From Actinomycetospora soli (GTDB lineage: Bacteria > Actinomycetota > Actinomycetes > Mycobacteriales > Pseudonocardiaceae): 64,000 nt of DNA. Positions 53,549 to 62,002 of this stretch are shown here, piece by piece. Where the stretch lies: NCBI RefSeq assembly GCF_021026295.1, contig NZ_JAJNDA010000022.1, forward strand, positions 1-64,000, read 5' to 3'. The notes under the pieces are model-generated. The model was not told where the DNA came from. It saw only the letters and a program-made list of their open reading frames with translations, and ran no database searches. The position numbers and the translations under genes are program-made. Numbering within the stretch: position 1 is the stretch's first letter; each line of letters opens with the position of its first letter.

Positions 53549-54325
53549 ATGAGACCCCTCGCCTTCGTCACCGGCGGTTCGTCCGGCATCGGCTTCGAGC
53601 TCGCCCAGCAGCTCGCCCGGCACGGCCACGACGTCGTGATCTCGGGTCGCGCCGACCGCGTGCACGGGTCCGCGGCCGCCCTGCGCGGGCACGGCGGCGA
53701 GGCCTGGGGCGTCCAGGTCGACATGGGAACCCGCGAGGGCGTCGAGGAGTTCTGGTCGTTCGTGGCGGGCCTCGACCGGCCCGTCGAGGTGGCCTGCCTC
53801 AACGTCGGGATCGGGATCGGCGGCGCGTTCGCCGACACCGACCTCGACGCCGAGCTCGAGCTCATCGCGATCAACGTGACCGGCACCGTGCACCTGGCCA
53901 AGCGCGTGGTGCACGCGATGCTGCCGCAGGGCCGAGGCCGCATCCTGGTCACCTCGTCGATCTCCGCGCTGCAGCCGACGCCCTACGAGACCGTGTACGG
54001 CCCGAGCAAGGCGTTCGGCTTCTCCTTCGCCGAGTCGCTGCGTGAGGAGCTGCGGGAGTCCGGGATCAGCGTCACCGCCCTGCTCCCCGGCGCCACGAAC
54101 AGCGAGTTCCACCACTCGGCCGGCATGGACGACACCGTCTTCGGCGACGACTCCTGGAAGAACGACCAGGCCGAGGTCGCCCGCCAGGGCTACGAGGCGC
54201 TCATGCGCGGCGACGACCACGTCATCGGCGGCGACGACGCCACCCGCCGGCAGGTCGAGGACGGCAAGCAGCTCACCGAGGTGGAGAAGGCCGAGAAGCA
54301 CGCCGCGATGGCCCGCCCTTCCTGA
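53549..54325 (+). CDS. Short-chain dehydrogenase/reductase
   Basis: A 258-residue classical SDR. The cofactor motif is TGGSSGIGFELAQQLA, followed by VISGRADRVHGSA, LNVGIGIGGAF and the catalytic ILVTSSISALQPTPYETVYGPSK, with Ser, Tyr and Lys in place. The Arg in SGR suggests NADP use. The C-terminal YEALMRGDDHVIGG and EVEKAEKHAAMARPS resemble the dehydrogenase subgroup acting on lipophilic ketones. It follows the Rieske and rubredoxin-like genes on the same strand, so they may share a catabolic pathway. Confidence 0.88.
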   Translation: MRPLAFVTGGSSGIGFELAQQLARHGHDVVISGRADRVHGSAAALRGHGGEAWGVQVDMGTREGVEEFWSFVAGLDRPVEVACLNVGIGIGGAFADTDLDAELELIAINVTGTVHLAKRVVHAMLPQGRGRILVTSSISALQPTPYETVYGPSKAFGFSFAESLREELRESGISVTALLPGATNSEFHHSAGMDDTVFGDDSWKNDQAEVARQGYEALMRGDDHVIGGDDATRRQVEDGKQLTEVEKAEKHAAMARPS

Positions 54326-54351
54326 CGACGGGTACGGCCGGGGCGGCCCGC

Positions 54352-54990
54352 TCAGGCGGCGGTGAGCTCCGTCGTCCCCCAGAGCTCGGTGAGCATCGCG
54401 ATGTTCAGCTCGAAGGCGTGCTCGACCTCCGCGACCACGCGCGCCCGCTCGGCCTCGTCCCAGGGGGCGTCGTCGAGCAGCGCCCGGTAGCGGTCGCGGA
54501 AGCGGGGCGTGGAGCCGAGCTCGCGGAAGTCGTAGAGGGCGGTGCCGCCGCCGGTCACGCCGTAGACCCGCGGGAGCAGTCCGCGAATGGCCTGGCCGCC
54601 GGCGATGTCGCCGAGGTAGCGGGTGTAGTGGTGCGCGACGAACCCGCCGGGCCAGCCGTCGGTGGCCTGGATGGCGTCGACGTACCGCTCGGTGGCGGGC
54701 AGGGCCGTGAGCTCGTCGAGGCCGTAGAAGCGGATGTCCTCGGCGAGCCGCGGGACCCGGCGCAGCTCCTCGGTGACGAACGGGCCCGCCACCGGGTCGT
54801 CCGCGAACCGGTCCCCCGCCGCCTCCAGCGCCTGGTACACGAACCAGTACTGCTCGACGAGCCGGGCGTAGTCGGCGACCCGCAGCCGCCCGTCGAAGAG
54901 CGCGCCCATGAACGGCGAGTGGTTCGCGCGCTCGTGCACGGCGAGGGTCGATCGGCGCACGGTCTGGTGGAAGGGGACGGTCTCGGACAT
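54352..54990 (-). CDS. Biliverdin-producing heme oxygenase
   Basis: A 212-residue heme oxygenase that opens heme to biliverdin, CO and iron. The proximal His is in AVHERANHSPFM near residue 20, the distal helix is LGDIAGGQAIRG (the family GDLSGGQ), and EQYWFVYQALE and HHYTRYLGDI are conserved. The ATG at 54990 is chosen over 55047, which adds a non-homologous leader. An iron-acquisition role is likely; no heme-uptake genes are adjacent. Confidence 0.9.
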   Translation of the reverse strand: MSETVPFHQTVRRSTLAVHERANHSPFMGALFDGRLRVADYARLVEQYWFVYQALEAAGDRFADDPVAGPFVTEELRRVPRLAEDIRFYGLDELTALPATERYVDAIQATDGWPGGFVAHHYTRYLGDIAGGQAIRGLLPRVYGVTGGGTALYDFRELGSTPRFRDRYRALLDDAPWDEAERARVVAEVEHAFELNIAMLTELWGTTELTAA

Positions 54991-55072
54991 CCGGCGCCTC
55001 CGGGAGGTGTGCGGGCCCTGCCGGTCACCGACCCTAGGCACGATCACCGGGTGAGGGAACCCTCACCTGCAC

Positions 55073-55906
55073 TCACCGCGGCAGCACGAACGAGTACCCG
55101 TGGTCGGTCAGCCACGGCAGGAGGGCCTCGACCGCGGCGACGGTCTGGGCGCGCGGGCCCCCGCCGTCGTGCAGGAGCACCACCGCACCCGGGTGCACCC
55201 GCTGCTGGACCCGGGTGACGATCGCGTCGGTGCCGGGGGTGGTCCAGTCGAGCGGGTCGACGTCCCAGCCGAGGGCCCGCATGCCGTCCGTCGCGGACAT
55301 CCGCACCAGGGCCGGCGACCACTTCCCCTGGGGCGCGCGGAAGTAGTCGACCTCCGCCCCGCCGGAGACCTGGGCGATCACGTCGCGGCTGGCCTGCAGC
55401 TGGCGGCTCATGAGCTCGGGCGGTCGCGCGCCGATCCCGGCGTCGTGGGTGATCGTGTGGTTGCACAGCCGGTGGCCCTCGGCGACCACGCGCCGCACCA
55501 GGTCGGGGTGCGCCTGGGCCTGCTGACCGACCATGCAGAACGTCGCCCGGGCCCCGTGCTGCGCCAGCAGGTCGAGGATCCGCGGCGTCGTCGCCGGGTC
55601 GGGCCCGTCGTCGAAGGTGAGCGCGACCGCCTTCCCGGTCCCGGCCGTCGTCGTGAGCAGGGTGGGGGTGATCGCCGGACGTTCCGGCGGGAGCGGCACG
55701 ACGGCGGGTGCGGTGGCGACGGGCAGCTCGACGACGGGTCCCGCCGCGAGGGTCGCCGAGGGTCCGCGGTCGACGAGGACGACCGTCGCGACCCCGGCGA
55801 ACAGGCCCACGATCGTGAGGAGGCCCGCCCACCGGTAGACGTACGGAGGCCGCACGATCTGCCGGAGGATGACCCGCTGTCGTCGAGTCAGCAACGCCAC
55901 GTTCAC
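55073..55906 (-). CDS. Polysaccharide deacetylase (NodB domain), membrane-anchored
   Basis: About 277 residues from the GTG at 55906. An N-terminal membrane helix (WAGLLTIVGLFAGVATVVLV) anchors an outside NodB domain. The catalytic metal motifs are present: ALTFDDGPDPATTP, the NHTITHD His pair, FRAPQGKWSP, WDVDPLDW and VVLLHDGGG. It probably de-N-acetylates peptidoglycan or a wall polysaccharide, modifying the cell wall. The start could also be at 55900 or 55936. Confidence 0.85.
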   Translation of the reverse strand: MNVALLTRRQRVILRQIVRPPYVYRWAGLLTIVGLFAGVATVVLVDRGPSATLAAGPVVELPVATAPAVVPLPPERPAITPTLLTTTAGTGKAVALTFDDGPDPATTPRILDLLAQHGARATFCMVGQQAQAHPDLVRRVVAEGHRLCNHTITHDAGIGARPPELMSRQLQASRDVIAQVSGGAEVDYFRAPQGKWSPALVRMSATDGMRALGWDVDPLDWTTPGTDAIVTRVQQRVHPGAVVLLHDGGGPRAQTVAAVEALLPWLTDHGYSFVLPR

Positions 55907-56101
55907 CCCATCCGTCACATGGGTAACAGGGGCCACACGATAGGGGGGCCGTCGCTCACGTCCACGCGACGCGCCGAGAACCCTCGATGTCGACTCGAGG
56001 GACGGTTCGGGGCCTCGGCGCCGTGACCGCGGGCCGCGGGAGGTGGTCGGACCGCACCCACCGCGTGGCCACGGGACCTCCTCGACAGGGCGGCCCGGCG
56101 C

Positions 56102-56491
56102 CTACTCGGGGCCGGCCCGACGGGCCTCGTCCCGCTCCTCGCGCGCGGAGTCGCGCTGGCGCACGGCGTCGTCACGCTCCCGGCGGGCCTCGTCCCGCTC
56201 GTCGCGGGCCTCGTCGCGCTCGTCGCGGGCGGCGTCGAGCGAGGCCCGCAGGGCGAGGATCTCGGCGGCACTGGCGAGCGTGTGCCCGTCGTCGGCGAGG
56301 GCGCGCAGGGCGGCGACGCGGTCGAGCTGGTTGCGGGAGTAGCGACGGTGCCCGCCCTCGGAGCGGGCAGGGCTGATCAGCCCCGAGGCGTCCAGACTGC
56401 GCAGGAACGCGGCCGGGACACCGAGGAGGTCCGCGGCCTGCCCCATCCCGAAGGTGGGGTGGTCGGGATCGTCGAGCCGGTCGAGCGCCAC
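56102..56491 (-). CDS. MerR-family regulator with coiled-coil tail
   Basis: A 129-residue regulator. The winged-helix MerR domain covers TFGMGQAADLLGVPAAFLRS, ARSEGGHRRYSRNQLDR and RVAALRALADDGHTLASAAE. The C-terminus is a long charged coiled coil with DERDEAR-type heptad-like repeats (RDERDEARDERDEARRERD). GTG at 56491 has AGGA about 9 bases upstream. Its position beside an Hsp20 gene recalls HspR-type control; a MerR-like palindrome lies upstream of the Hsp20 and aldo-keto reductase genes. Confidence 0.82.
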   Translation of the reverse strand: MALDRLDDPDHPTFGMGQAADLLGVPAAFLRSLDASGLISPARSEGGHRRYSRNQLDRVAALRALADDGHTLASAAEILALRASLDAARDERDEARDERDEARRERDDAVRQRDSAREERDEARRAGPE

Positions 56492-56666
56492 GGGGTGATC
56501 CTGCCCCGCGGACGGCTCTCCCGCCCGGACGTGCACACGCCGGACGGGGCGGGTCGTCGTGCACCCGCCCCGCCCGGTCCCGGACATGGTCATGGTGGTT
56601 CGGTGATGATCATCGGTTCACGGGACGAGGGCACCACCTCCCTGGTCGTGGCACGGTTCCGGGGGA

Positions 56667-57155
56667 TCAGGAGGCCGCCGCTCCGGCCTCCGCGCCGTGG
56701 TCGGCGCGGTCGGCACCGTCGGGGCGGTCGGGGCGGTCGGCGTCGATGGAACGCGGCGCGCCCGCGTGCTCGACCGCGATCCGACGCGGCTTGGCCCGTT
56801 CGGCCACCGGGATCGTCAGGGACAGCACCCCGTCGACGTAGGAGGCGTGCAACCGGTCGACGTCGAGGTCGCGCCCGAGGGTCAACTGTCGGCTGTAGCG
56901 CCCGCGCGGGCGTTCCGCGACGAGCCACTCGCCGGCGTCGGCCGGTGCCGTGCGCTCGGCACGCACCGTCAGGGTCTGGCCCTCGACGCTGATGTCGATC
57001 GAGCCCGGGTCGACGCCGGGGACGTCGAAGGTGGCGACGACGTGGTCACCCGCGCGGTAGAGGTCCATCGGCATGCCGGTGCCGGGCTGTCCGCGCCATC
57101 CGGTGAGACGGTCGAGGGAACGGAAGGCGTCCACGGGGTCGTAGTTCAGCAGCAC
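56667..57155 (-). CDS. Hsp20/alpha-crystallin small heat shock protein
   Basis: A 162-residue small heat shock protein that holds unfolding proteins. The alpha-crystallin domain has DVPGVDPGSIDISVEGQTLTV, RPRGRYSRQLTLGRDLDVD and DGVLSLTIPVAERAKPRRI. The C-terminus is Asp/Arg/Ala-rich rather than bearing a clear IxI anchor. GTG start with AGGGG upstream. Divergent from an aldo-keto reductase across a putative MerR operator. Confidence 0.9.
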   Translation of the reverse strand: MLLNYDPVDAFRSLDRLTGWRGQPGTGMPMDLYRAGDHVVATFDVPGVDPGSIDISVEGQTLTVRAERTAPADAGEWLVAERPRGRYSRQLTLGRDLDVDRLHASYVDGVLSLTIPVAERAKPRRIAVEHAGAPRSIDADRPDRPDGADRADHGAEAGAAAS

Positions 57156-57204
57156 GATCGGTCATCCCCTTTCTGAGCCGCACTGCCATCTCCAGCTGAC
57201 TGAC

Positions 57205-57220
57205 ACCGATAGTTATAGGT
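57205..57220. promoter_or_regulatory. MerR-like operator between hsp20 and aldo-keto reductase
   Basis: ACCGATAGTTATAGGT is a near-perfect palindrome (ACCnATA / TATnGGT), with the ACC...GGT ends typical of MerR-family operators. It sits in the intergenic region between the two divergent genes. Confidence 0.5.
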
Positions 57221-57289
57221 CGGCATGCAGTTTTCGTCAAGCCCGTGCCGCAGGTATTCGTCGGGGGTCGGGCGGGGCAATCCGTCGGC

Positions 57290-58258
57290 ATGCAGATCGC
57301 GAAGCTGGGTGACCTCGAGGTGGGCCGCATCGGCCTGGGCGCCATGGGCATGTCGCACGGGTACTCCGGTGCCGGCCAGGACGACGAGGAGTCGATCCGC
57401 ACCGTCCACCGGGCCCTCGAGCTCGAGGTCACGCTGATCGACACCGCCGAGGTCTACGGGCCGTACGAGAACGAGGAGCTGGTCGGTCGCGCCCTCGCGG
57501 GACGGCGGGACCGCGCCGTGCTCGCGACCAAGTACGGGATGATCTCGCACACCGGCCGCGAGGGTGCCGACTCCTCGCCGGAGAGCCTGCGCCGGGCCGT
57601 GGAGGGGTCGCTGCGCCGCCTCGGCGTCGACCACATCGACCTGCTCTACCAGCACCGGGTCGACCCGCAGACGCCGATCGAGGAGACGATCGGGGCGGCC
57701 GCGGAGCTGGTCTCGGCCGGGAAGGTCCGCCACCTGGGCCTGTCCGAGGCGTGGGTCGACACGATCCGCCGCGCCCACGCCACGCACCCGATCACGGCGC
57801 TGCAGTCGGAGTACTCGCTGTGGACCCGGGAGCAGGACGAGGTGCTGCCGGTGCTGCGCGAGCTGGGGATCGGGCTGGTCGCCTACTCACCGCTGGGCCG
57901 CGGGTTCCTCACCGGCACGATCCGGTCGGTCGCCGACTTCGACGACGACGACATGCGCCGCACCAACCCGCGCTTCGCCGAGGAGAACTTCCGCGCCAAC
58001 CTGGCCGCGGCCGACGAGGTGCGCGCGGTGGCCGACGACGCCGGGTGCACGCCGGCCCAGACCGCGCTCGCGTGGGTGCTGTCGAAGGGGTCGGACATCG
58101 TGCCGATCCCCGGCACCAAGCGCGTGTCGCGCCTGGAGGAGAACGTGGGCGCGGACGCGGTGACGCTGACCGACGAGCAGCTCGCGCGCCTCGACGCGGC
58201 CACGCCCGCCGTCGGGGGCCACCACTCCGCGTCGCAGATGCGGTTGATCGAGCGGTAG
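57290..58258 (+). CDS. Aldo/keto reductase
   Basis: A 322-residue NADPH-dependent carbonyl reductase. The catalytic Tyr is in [15 protein letters not shown], Asp in LIDTA, Lys in [13 protein letters not shown] and His in [12 protein letters not shown]; the cofactor-binding [18 protein letters not shown] is near the C-terminus. The ATG at 57290 ([11 protein letters not shown]) is chosen; the earlier 57245 start adds unrelated residues. Probably detoxifies reactive aldehydes under stress, in line with its neighbours. Confidence 0.88.
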   Translation: MQIAKLGDLEVGRIGLGAMGMSHGYSGAGQDDEESIRTVHRALELEVTLIDTAEVYGPYENEELVGRALAGRRDRAVLATKYGMISHTGREGADSSPESLRRAVEGSLRRLGVDHIDLLYQHRVDPQTPIEETIGAAAELVSAGKVRHLGLSEAWVDTIRRAHATHPITALQSEYSLWTREQDEVLPVLRELGIGLVAYSPLGRGFLTGTIRSVADFDDDDMRRTNPRFAEENFRANLAAADEVRAVADDAGCTPAQTALAWVLSKGSDIVPIPGTKRVSRLEENVGADAVTLTDEQLARLDAATPAVGGHHSASQMRLIER

Positions 58259-58265
58259 GCGGGGT

Positions 58266-58436
58266 CTACGAGAAGGCGTCGCGGATCTTCGACCCGCGCT
58301 CCTTCACCTCGCCCTTCACCATGTCGGCCTGGCCGCTGCGCTCCAGCTCCTTGTTCCCCGTCGCCTTGCCGAGCTGTTCCTTCGCCTTGCCCTTGACCTG
58401 CTGGGAGCGGTTCTTCGCCGTGTCGTCGACTGCCAT
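58266..58436 (-). CDS. CsbD-family stress protein
   Basis: A 56-residue hydrophilic protein of the CsbD family, general stress proteins of unknown biochemistry. It has the typical repeat-like core QQVKGKAKEQLGKATGNKEL and QADMVKGEVKERGSKIRDAF. Weak ribosome site GTCGGGAC before the ATG. Stop-to-stop with the aldo-keto reductase gene, only 7 bases apart. Confidence 0.88.
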   Translation of the reverse strand: MAVDDTAKNRSQQVKGKAKEQLGKATGNKELERSGQADMVKGEVKERGSKIRDAFS

Positions 58437-58587
58437 GTCCCGACGGGACCATCCCCGGCGGCGCGGCGCACCGGTACCCGACGGTAGGACGACGGGTGCC
58501 CGAGCGCCCTGGTCCGGGTGCGCCGGCCGCGCTCCGGCGTCCGCCCCGCGGCGTTTCGGTCCGCGAGGACCTCGGGCACCTCCCGCC

Positions 58588-59331
58588 ATGTCGCGCGCGG
58601 GATGGTTCGGACTCGGAGCGGCCGCTGCGGCGGGCGTCGCCCTGGGACGCAAGGTGGCGGGCAGCGCCGCGATCGGGTCGGGGCACCCGTGGAAGCACCG
58701 GGTGCTCGACGCGGCGTCGGGGGTGATGCAGCAGAAGTACCCGGTCGACGCGATGAGCACCTACCTCAACGGCTTCCACATGTACGCCGACGACATGGGC
58801 CGCCAGGTCGAGGCCTCGCACTTCTGCATCCACCTGCAGCACGACCTGCACCAGTGCGTGATCTTCGACCGCAACGCCGCCGACGCCCGCCTGATCGGCA
58901 TCGAGTACATCGTCAGCGCCGAGCGCTTCCGCGCCCTGCCCGAGGACGAGAAGCGGCTCTGGCACAGCCACCACCACGAGGTGAAGTCCGGCGTCCTCGT
59001 CGCACCGGGCATCCCCGAGATCGCGGAGCGCACCTACTTCGAGGACCTCGTGACGACGTACGGCAAGACCTTCCACACCTGGCAGTACGACCGCGACGAC
59101 TTCCCCTACGGCATCCCCCAGCTGATGATGGCGTTCACCGCGGAGGGCCAGGCCGACGAGGCGGCGGTCCGCGCGCGGGACCGCCGCCTCGAGGTGTCGG
59201 CCTCGGACCGTCAGCAGAAGCGGTCCGGCATCCCCACCCCGCACGTCGAGCCCGGGGCGAACGCCTGGGAGTCGGGCAGCACCGTGCAGACGCGGCTCGA
59301 GGAGATGCCGTTCGACTTCCGGCGGCCCTGA
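58588..59331 (+). CDS. DUF1264 / oil-body-associated-protein-like protein
   Basis: A 247-residue member of the DUF1264 (OBAP) family. A hydrophobic N-terminus (GWFGLGAAAAAGVALG) precedes the conserved domain with LNGFHMYADDMGRQVEASHFC, HLQHDLHQCVIFD, IGIEYIVSAERF, LWHSHHHEVKSGVLVAPGIP and QYDRDDFPYGIPQLMMAFT. His-rich segments could bind metal. Plant members associate with oil bodies; bacterial roles are unknown. Confidence 0.85.
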   Translation: MSRAGWFGLGAAAAAGVALGRKVAGSAAIGSGHPWKHRVLDAASGVMQQKYPVDAMSTYLNGFHMYADDMGRQVEASHFCIHLQHDLHQCVIFDRNAADARLIGIEYIVSAERFRALPEDEKRLWHSHHHEVKSGVLVAPGIPEIAERTYFEDLVTTYGKTFHTWQYDRDDFPYGIPQLMMAFTAEGQADEAAVRARDRRLEVSASDRQQKRSGIPTPHVEPGANAWESGSTVQTRLEEMPFDFRRP

Positions 59332-59332
59332 G

Positions 59333-59674
59333 CTACCGCGGGTCCGAGAGCAGCCCGAGCACGTTGCCGTCGGCGTCGGTGACGGTGGCCGTGAGCCGGC
59401 CCCCGCCGACGTCCTTCACGGGCTGGGTGACGACGGCCCCGGCGGCGGTCAGGTCGGCGAGCGTCGCCTCGATGTCGTCGACGTGCCAGTAGGCGACCGG
59501 GCCGGTCATGCCGCTGTTCGGGACGAGCCCGATGTGCTGGCCCGCGACGTCGTAGCCGACGTAGTACGGCGAGTTCGCGGTCGGCCCGGCGCCCAGCAGC
59601 GCGGTGTAGAGCGGCTTGGCCTTCTCCAGGTCGCTCACGGGGTGCAGCACGGTGCGGATGCCCTGGTTCGTCAT
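59333..59674 (-). CDS. VOC-superfamily (glyoxalase-like) protein
   Basis: A 113-residue single-module VOC protein. Paired beta-alpha-beta units are seen in RTVLHPVSDLEKAKPLYTAL and YWHVDDIEATLADLTAAGA, ending DADGNVLGLLSDPR. The first metal ligand position (HPVSD) fits the family. GGAGGAC precedes the ATG. Substrate unknown. Confidence 0.85.
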   Translation of the reverse strand: MTNQGIRTVLHPVSDLEKAKPLYTALLGAGPTANSPYYVGYDVAGQHIGLVPNSGMTGPVAYWHVDDIEATLADLTAAGAVVTQPVKDVGGGRLTATVTDADGNVLGLLSDPR

Positions 59675-59760
59675 GGTGTCCTCCTCGGGAGACGGTGTCC
59701 TCGTGGTGCTGACCCGGTGCGGCCGGGACGTGTGACGGGGAGACTGTCGGACCCCGTCCC

Positions 59761-59766
59761 TAGCCT
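59761..59766 (+). promoter_or_regulatory. -10 element for the second VOC gene
   Basis: TAGCCT ends 7 bases before the ATG at 59774. Confidence 0.5.
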
Positions 59767-59773
59767 GCGCGGC

Positions 59774-60124
59774 ATGGGACTGACGATGGGCATGGTGACG
59801 GTCGACTGCGCGGACCCGCAGGAGCTGGCGACGTTCTGGTGCGGGGTGCTCGGCGCGGAGGTCACGGCGGACTACGGGGAGTTCGTGATGATCGCGCCCG
59901 CCGAGGGGGCCGCCCTGGGTTTCCAGCGGGTGCCCGAGGGCCGGGCGGGGAAGAACCGGGTGCACCCGGACCTCACGACCGACGACCGGGTGGGCGAGAC
60001 GGCTCGCGTCGTGGGCCTGGGCGCCCGCGTGCTGGCCGAGCACGTCGGGGAGGTCCCGGGTCTCGACTGGACCACGCTCGCCGATCCCGAGGGCAACGAG
60101 TTCTGCATCGCGGAGGGCCACTGA
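59774..60124 (+). CDS. VOC-superfamily protein
   Basis: A 116-residue VOC protein beginning MGLTMGMVTVDCADPQELA and containing FWCGVLGAEVTADYGEFVMI, VHPDLTTDDRVGET and the terminal DPEGNEFCIAEGH. It looks like the "glyoxalase-like" subgroup (VOC_2). Likely leaderless. Convergent with a DHFR-like gene. Confidence 0.85.
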   Translation: MGLTMGMVTVDCADPQELATFWCGVLGAEVTADYGEFVMIAPAEGAALGFQRVPEGRAGKNRVHPDLTTDDRVGETARVVGLGARVLAEHVGEVPGLDWTTLADPEGNEFCIAEGH

Positions 60125-60129
60125 CCGAC

Positions 60130-60660
60130 TCAGCGCCGCGGCACGTACGTCGACGCCACCACTCCCCCGTCGAAGTCGCGGCGGCCGACGAGCTCGAGGT
60201 CCATGAGCTCGTGCAGCCCCGCGAACAACGTCGGGCCGTGCCCCGCCAGCCGCGGATGCACCACGAACTCGTACTCGTCGATCAGGCCCAGGTCCGCCAG
60301 CGCCAGCGGGAGCTGCACGCCGCCGGTGTACAGGCCCTCGCCGGGCTCGTCCTTCAGCCGCCGGACGGTGGCCTCGAGATCCGCGGGGCGCACGATCTCG
60401 GCGTTCCAGTCGACGTCGTCGAGCGTGGTCGAGACGACGTACTTGCGCGCCGGCCCGATCGCGCGGGCGAACGTCTCGGCGGCGACGGACGGGTCACGCC
60501 AGAACGCCATCAGCTCGTACGTCGTCCGGCCGAAGATCAGTGCGTCGGCCCGCGCGATGGTCGCCGCGGCGTGCTCGTGCAGCTCGTCGCTCGGCACCCC
60601 GACACGGTGGTCCACGCAGCCGTCGAGCGTGACGTTGATCGAGTAGCGCAGCGGTCGCAT
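60130..60660 (-). CDS. Dihydrofolate reductase-family (RibD C-terminal-like) protein
   Basis: A 176-residue protein of the RibD-C/DHFR fold. Motifs RYSINVTLDGCVDHRVG, LIFGRTTYELMAFWRD, KYVVSTTLDDVDWNAEIV and LADLGLIDEYEFVVHPRLAGHG are typical of the stand-alone "dihydrofolate reductase family" proteins, which are NADPH-linked reductases of unknown substrate rather than true DHFR. Confidence 0.87.
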   Translation of the reverse strand: MRPLRYSINVTLDGCVDHRVGVPSDELHEHAAATIARADALIFGRTTYELMAFWRDPSVAAETFARAIGPARKYVVSTTLDDVDWNAEIVRPADLEATVRRLKDEPGEGLYTGGVQLPLALADLGLIDEYEFVVHPRLAGHGPTLFAGLHELMDLELVGRRDFDGGVVASTYVPRR

Positions 60661-60666
60661 TTCAGG

Positions 60667-60672
60667 ACCCTA
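60667..60672 (-). promoter_or_regulatory. -10 element for the DHFR-like gene
   Basis: Minus-strand TAGGGT ends 6 bases before the ATG at 60660. Confidence 0.5.
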
Positions 60673-60682
60673 GCGTCGCTCT

Positions 60683-61135
60683 TCAGGACCCGGTAGCGCC
60701 CGTCTGCTCGAACAGGGACACGACGATCCCGTCCGGCCCGCGCACGTAGGCCATCCGCACGCTGCCCTCCCAGTCGCCGACGCCACCGACGAGCCCGTAG
60801 CCGTCGGCGGCCAGCTCGCCGAGGACGACGTCGAGGTCGGCCACCTCGAACGACACGTTGCGCAGGCCGAGCTCGGTGGCGAGCGCGTGCGGCGATCCGG
60901 GGGTGTGCTCGGGCTCGACGAAGCTCGAGAGCTCCAGCCGGCACCCGCCGTCGGGCGGACGCAGCACCGCGATCTCGCAGTGCGCGCCGGGGACCGCGCA
61001 CACGGTCTCCACGAACTCGCCCTGCACCGACCCGGTGCCCTCGACCTCGAGGCCGAGGGCGACGAAGAAGGCGGTGGCCGTCTCCAGGTCGCTCACGGTG
61101 AGGCCGACGTGGTCGAAGCGCCGTACGTGGGTCAT
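60683..61135 (-). CDS. VOC-superfamily protein (methylmalonyl-CoA epimerase-like)
   Basis: A 150-residue VOC protein with two modules: RRFDHVGLTVSDLETATAFF at the N-terminus and GLRNVSFEVADLDVVLGELA in the second half, ending VRGPDGIVVSLFEQTG. The metal-ligand His and Glu positions are present. GGGAGGA precedes the ATG at 61135. The substrate is not determinable. Confidence 0.86.
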   Translation of the reverse strand: MTHVRRFDHVGLTVSDLETATAFFVALGLEVEGTGSVQGEFVETVCAVPGAHCEIAVLRPPDGGCRLELSSFVEPEHTPGSPHALATELGLRNVSFEVADLDVVLGELAADGYGLVGGVGDWEGSVRMAYVRGPDGIVVSLFEQTGATGS

Positions 61136-61220
61136 GGTCCGTCCTCCCGAGGTCGCGGTACGACCCCGGGACGGAGCCGCGAGCGGATTCTCGACAGGCT
61201 CCGCGCACGGGACGTGTGGC

Positions 61221-61631
61221 GGCGGACGAGTCGGCCTGTAAGCCGGATCCTGTGCCCACGGCGCCTCGCGGTTCCGTGGGCGGCGACCATCCATCTCGGC
61301 CCGTCGTCGCCGACGGGCTCCAGCGGTCTACCCGCAGGTCTCGGGCGGGCAGCCCTCGGACGACCTGCGCGACGGACCGGAATCCGTCTTCTTGACCTTG
61401 CTCCGGGTGGGGTTTACCGAGCCGTCCTGGTCACCCAGGACGCTGGTGGTCTCTTACACCACCGTTTCACCCTCACCACCGAGTTACTCGGTGGCGGTCT
61501 GTTCTCTGTGGCACTGTCCCGCGGGTCACCCCGGGTTGCTGTTGGCAACCACCCTGCCCTGTGGAGTCCGGACTTTCCTCGACGGGGACCTCGTGGGCCC
61601 CCGACGCGGCCGCCCGGCCGGCTCGTCCGCC
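61221..61631 (-). ncRNA. rnpB: RNase P RNA (type A)
   Basis: Ribozyme subunit of RNase P that trims tRNA 5' leaders. Reading the minus strand, the 5' part contains the universal CGAGGAAAGTCCGGACTCCA (near 61580-61561) and the 3' end has ACAGGATCCGGCTTACAGGC (near 61253-61234). The ends pair as P1: GGCGGACGAGCCGGCC at the 5' end (61631-61616) with GGCCGACTCGTCCGCC at the 3' end (61236-61221), one mismatch. About 411 bases, normal for actinobacteria. Confidence 0.95.
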
Positions 61632-61638
61632 GCGCCCG

Positions 61639-61644
61639 AGTCTA
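61639..61644 (-). promoter_or_regulatory. -10 element for rnpB
   Basis: Minus-strand TAGACT ends 7 bases before the predicted 5' end of RNase P RNA at 61631. No clear -35 is seen. Confidence 0.5.
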
Positions 61645-61660
61645 CCGACGCCCGGCCGCT

Positions 61661-61759
61661 TGCCCTGTCGCGGTCTCCCGTCGCGGCCTGGCCGCCTTGT
61701 CGTTGTGAGTCACCGCGACAGGGCACCGGCCGCAGCGCAGGAGCCCGCGACAAGGCGGC
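61661..61759. repeat. Interleaved inverted repeats upstream of rnpB
   Basis: The gene-free stretch 61632-62002 holds four arms in order A-B-A'-B': TGCCCTGTCGCGGT (61661-61674), GCCGCCTTGTCG (61691-61702), ACCGCGACAGGGCA (61712-61725), CGACAAGGCGGC (61748-61759). Both pairs are perfect and cross each other, as in a pseudoknot. The rest of this stretch contains copy 3 of the dispersed repeat and otherwise nothing I can name. Confidence 0.75.
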
Positions 61760-61847
61760 GGGCGCGGACCAGGTGCCGCGACGACCGGCGAGGAGCGCGC
61801 CCCGACGCCCTGCCGGGCGGCACGAGCGTGGCGCCGTGCGCACATCT

Positions 61848-61875
61848 GACGTCAGCCGTGTGCCACCGCTGACAC
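61848..61875. repeat. Dispersed repeat, copy 3 (intergenic, partial)
   Basis: The 23-base near-palindromic core (61851-61873) is identical to copies 1 and 2; the 5' flank is diverged (GTGGCGCCGTGCGCACATCT). Confidence 0.75.
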
Positions 61876-61988
61876 CCGCCCGCCACCCGAACCGCCCGAA
61901 CCCGGCCTGCTGACATGCGGCACCAGCGCAGAACCGCCCGAACCGGACGCGCGCAACCGCTCGCTGCGCCGCCACCACGCGGCCCCGC

Positions 61989-61994
61989 TACCGT
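61989..61994 (+). promoter_or_regulatory. -10 element for the TauE/SafE gene
   Basis: TACCGT ends 8 bases before the GTG at 62003. Confidence 0.4.
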
Positions 61995-62002
61995 CCCGGC
62001 CC

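Noticed and set aside
61526-61978. Minus-strand 150-codon frame containing [15 protein letters not shown]
   Set aside because: It runs across the 5' end of rnpB and the dispersed repeat; the peptide only resembles the MFS linker because both are translated from the repeat.
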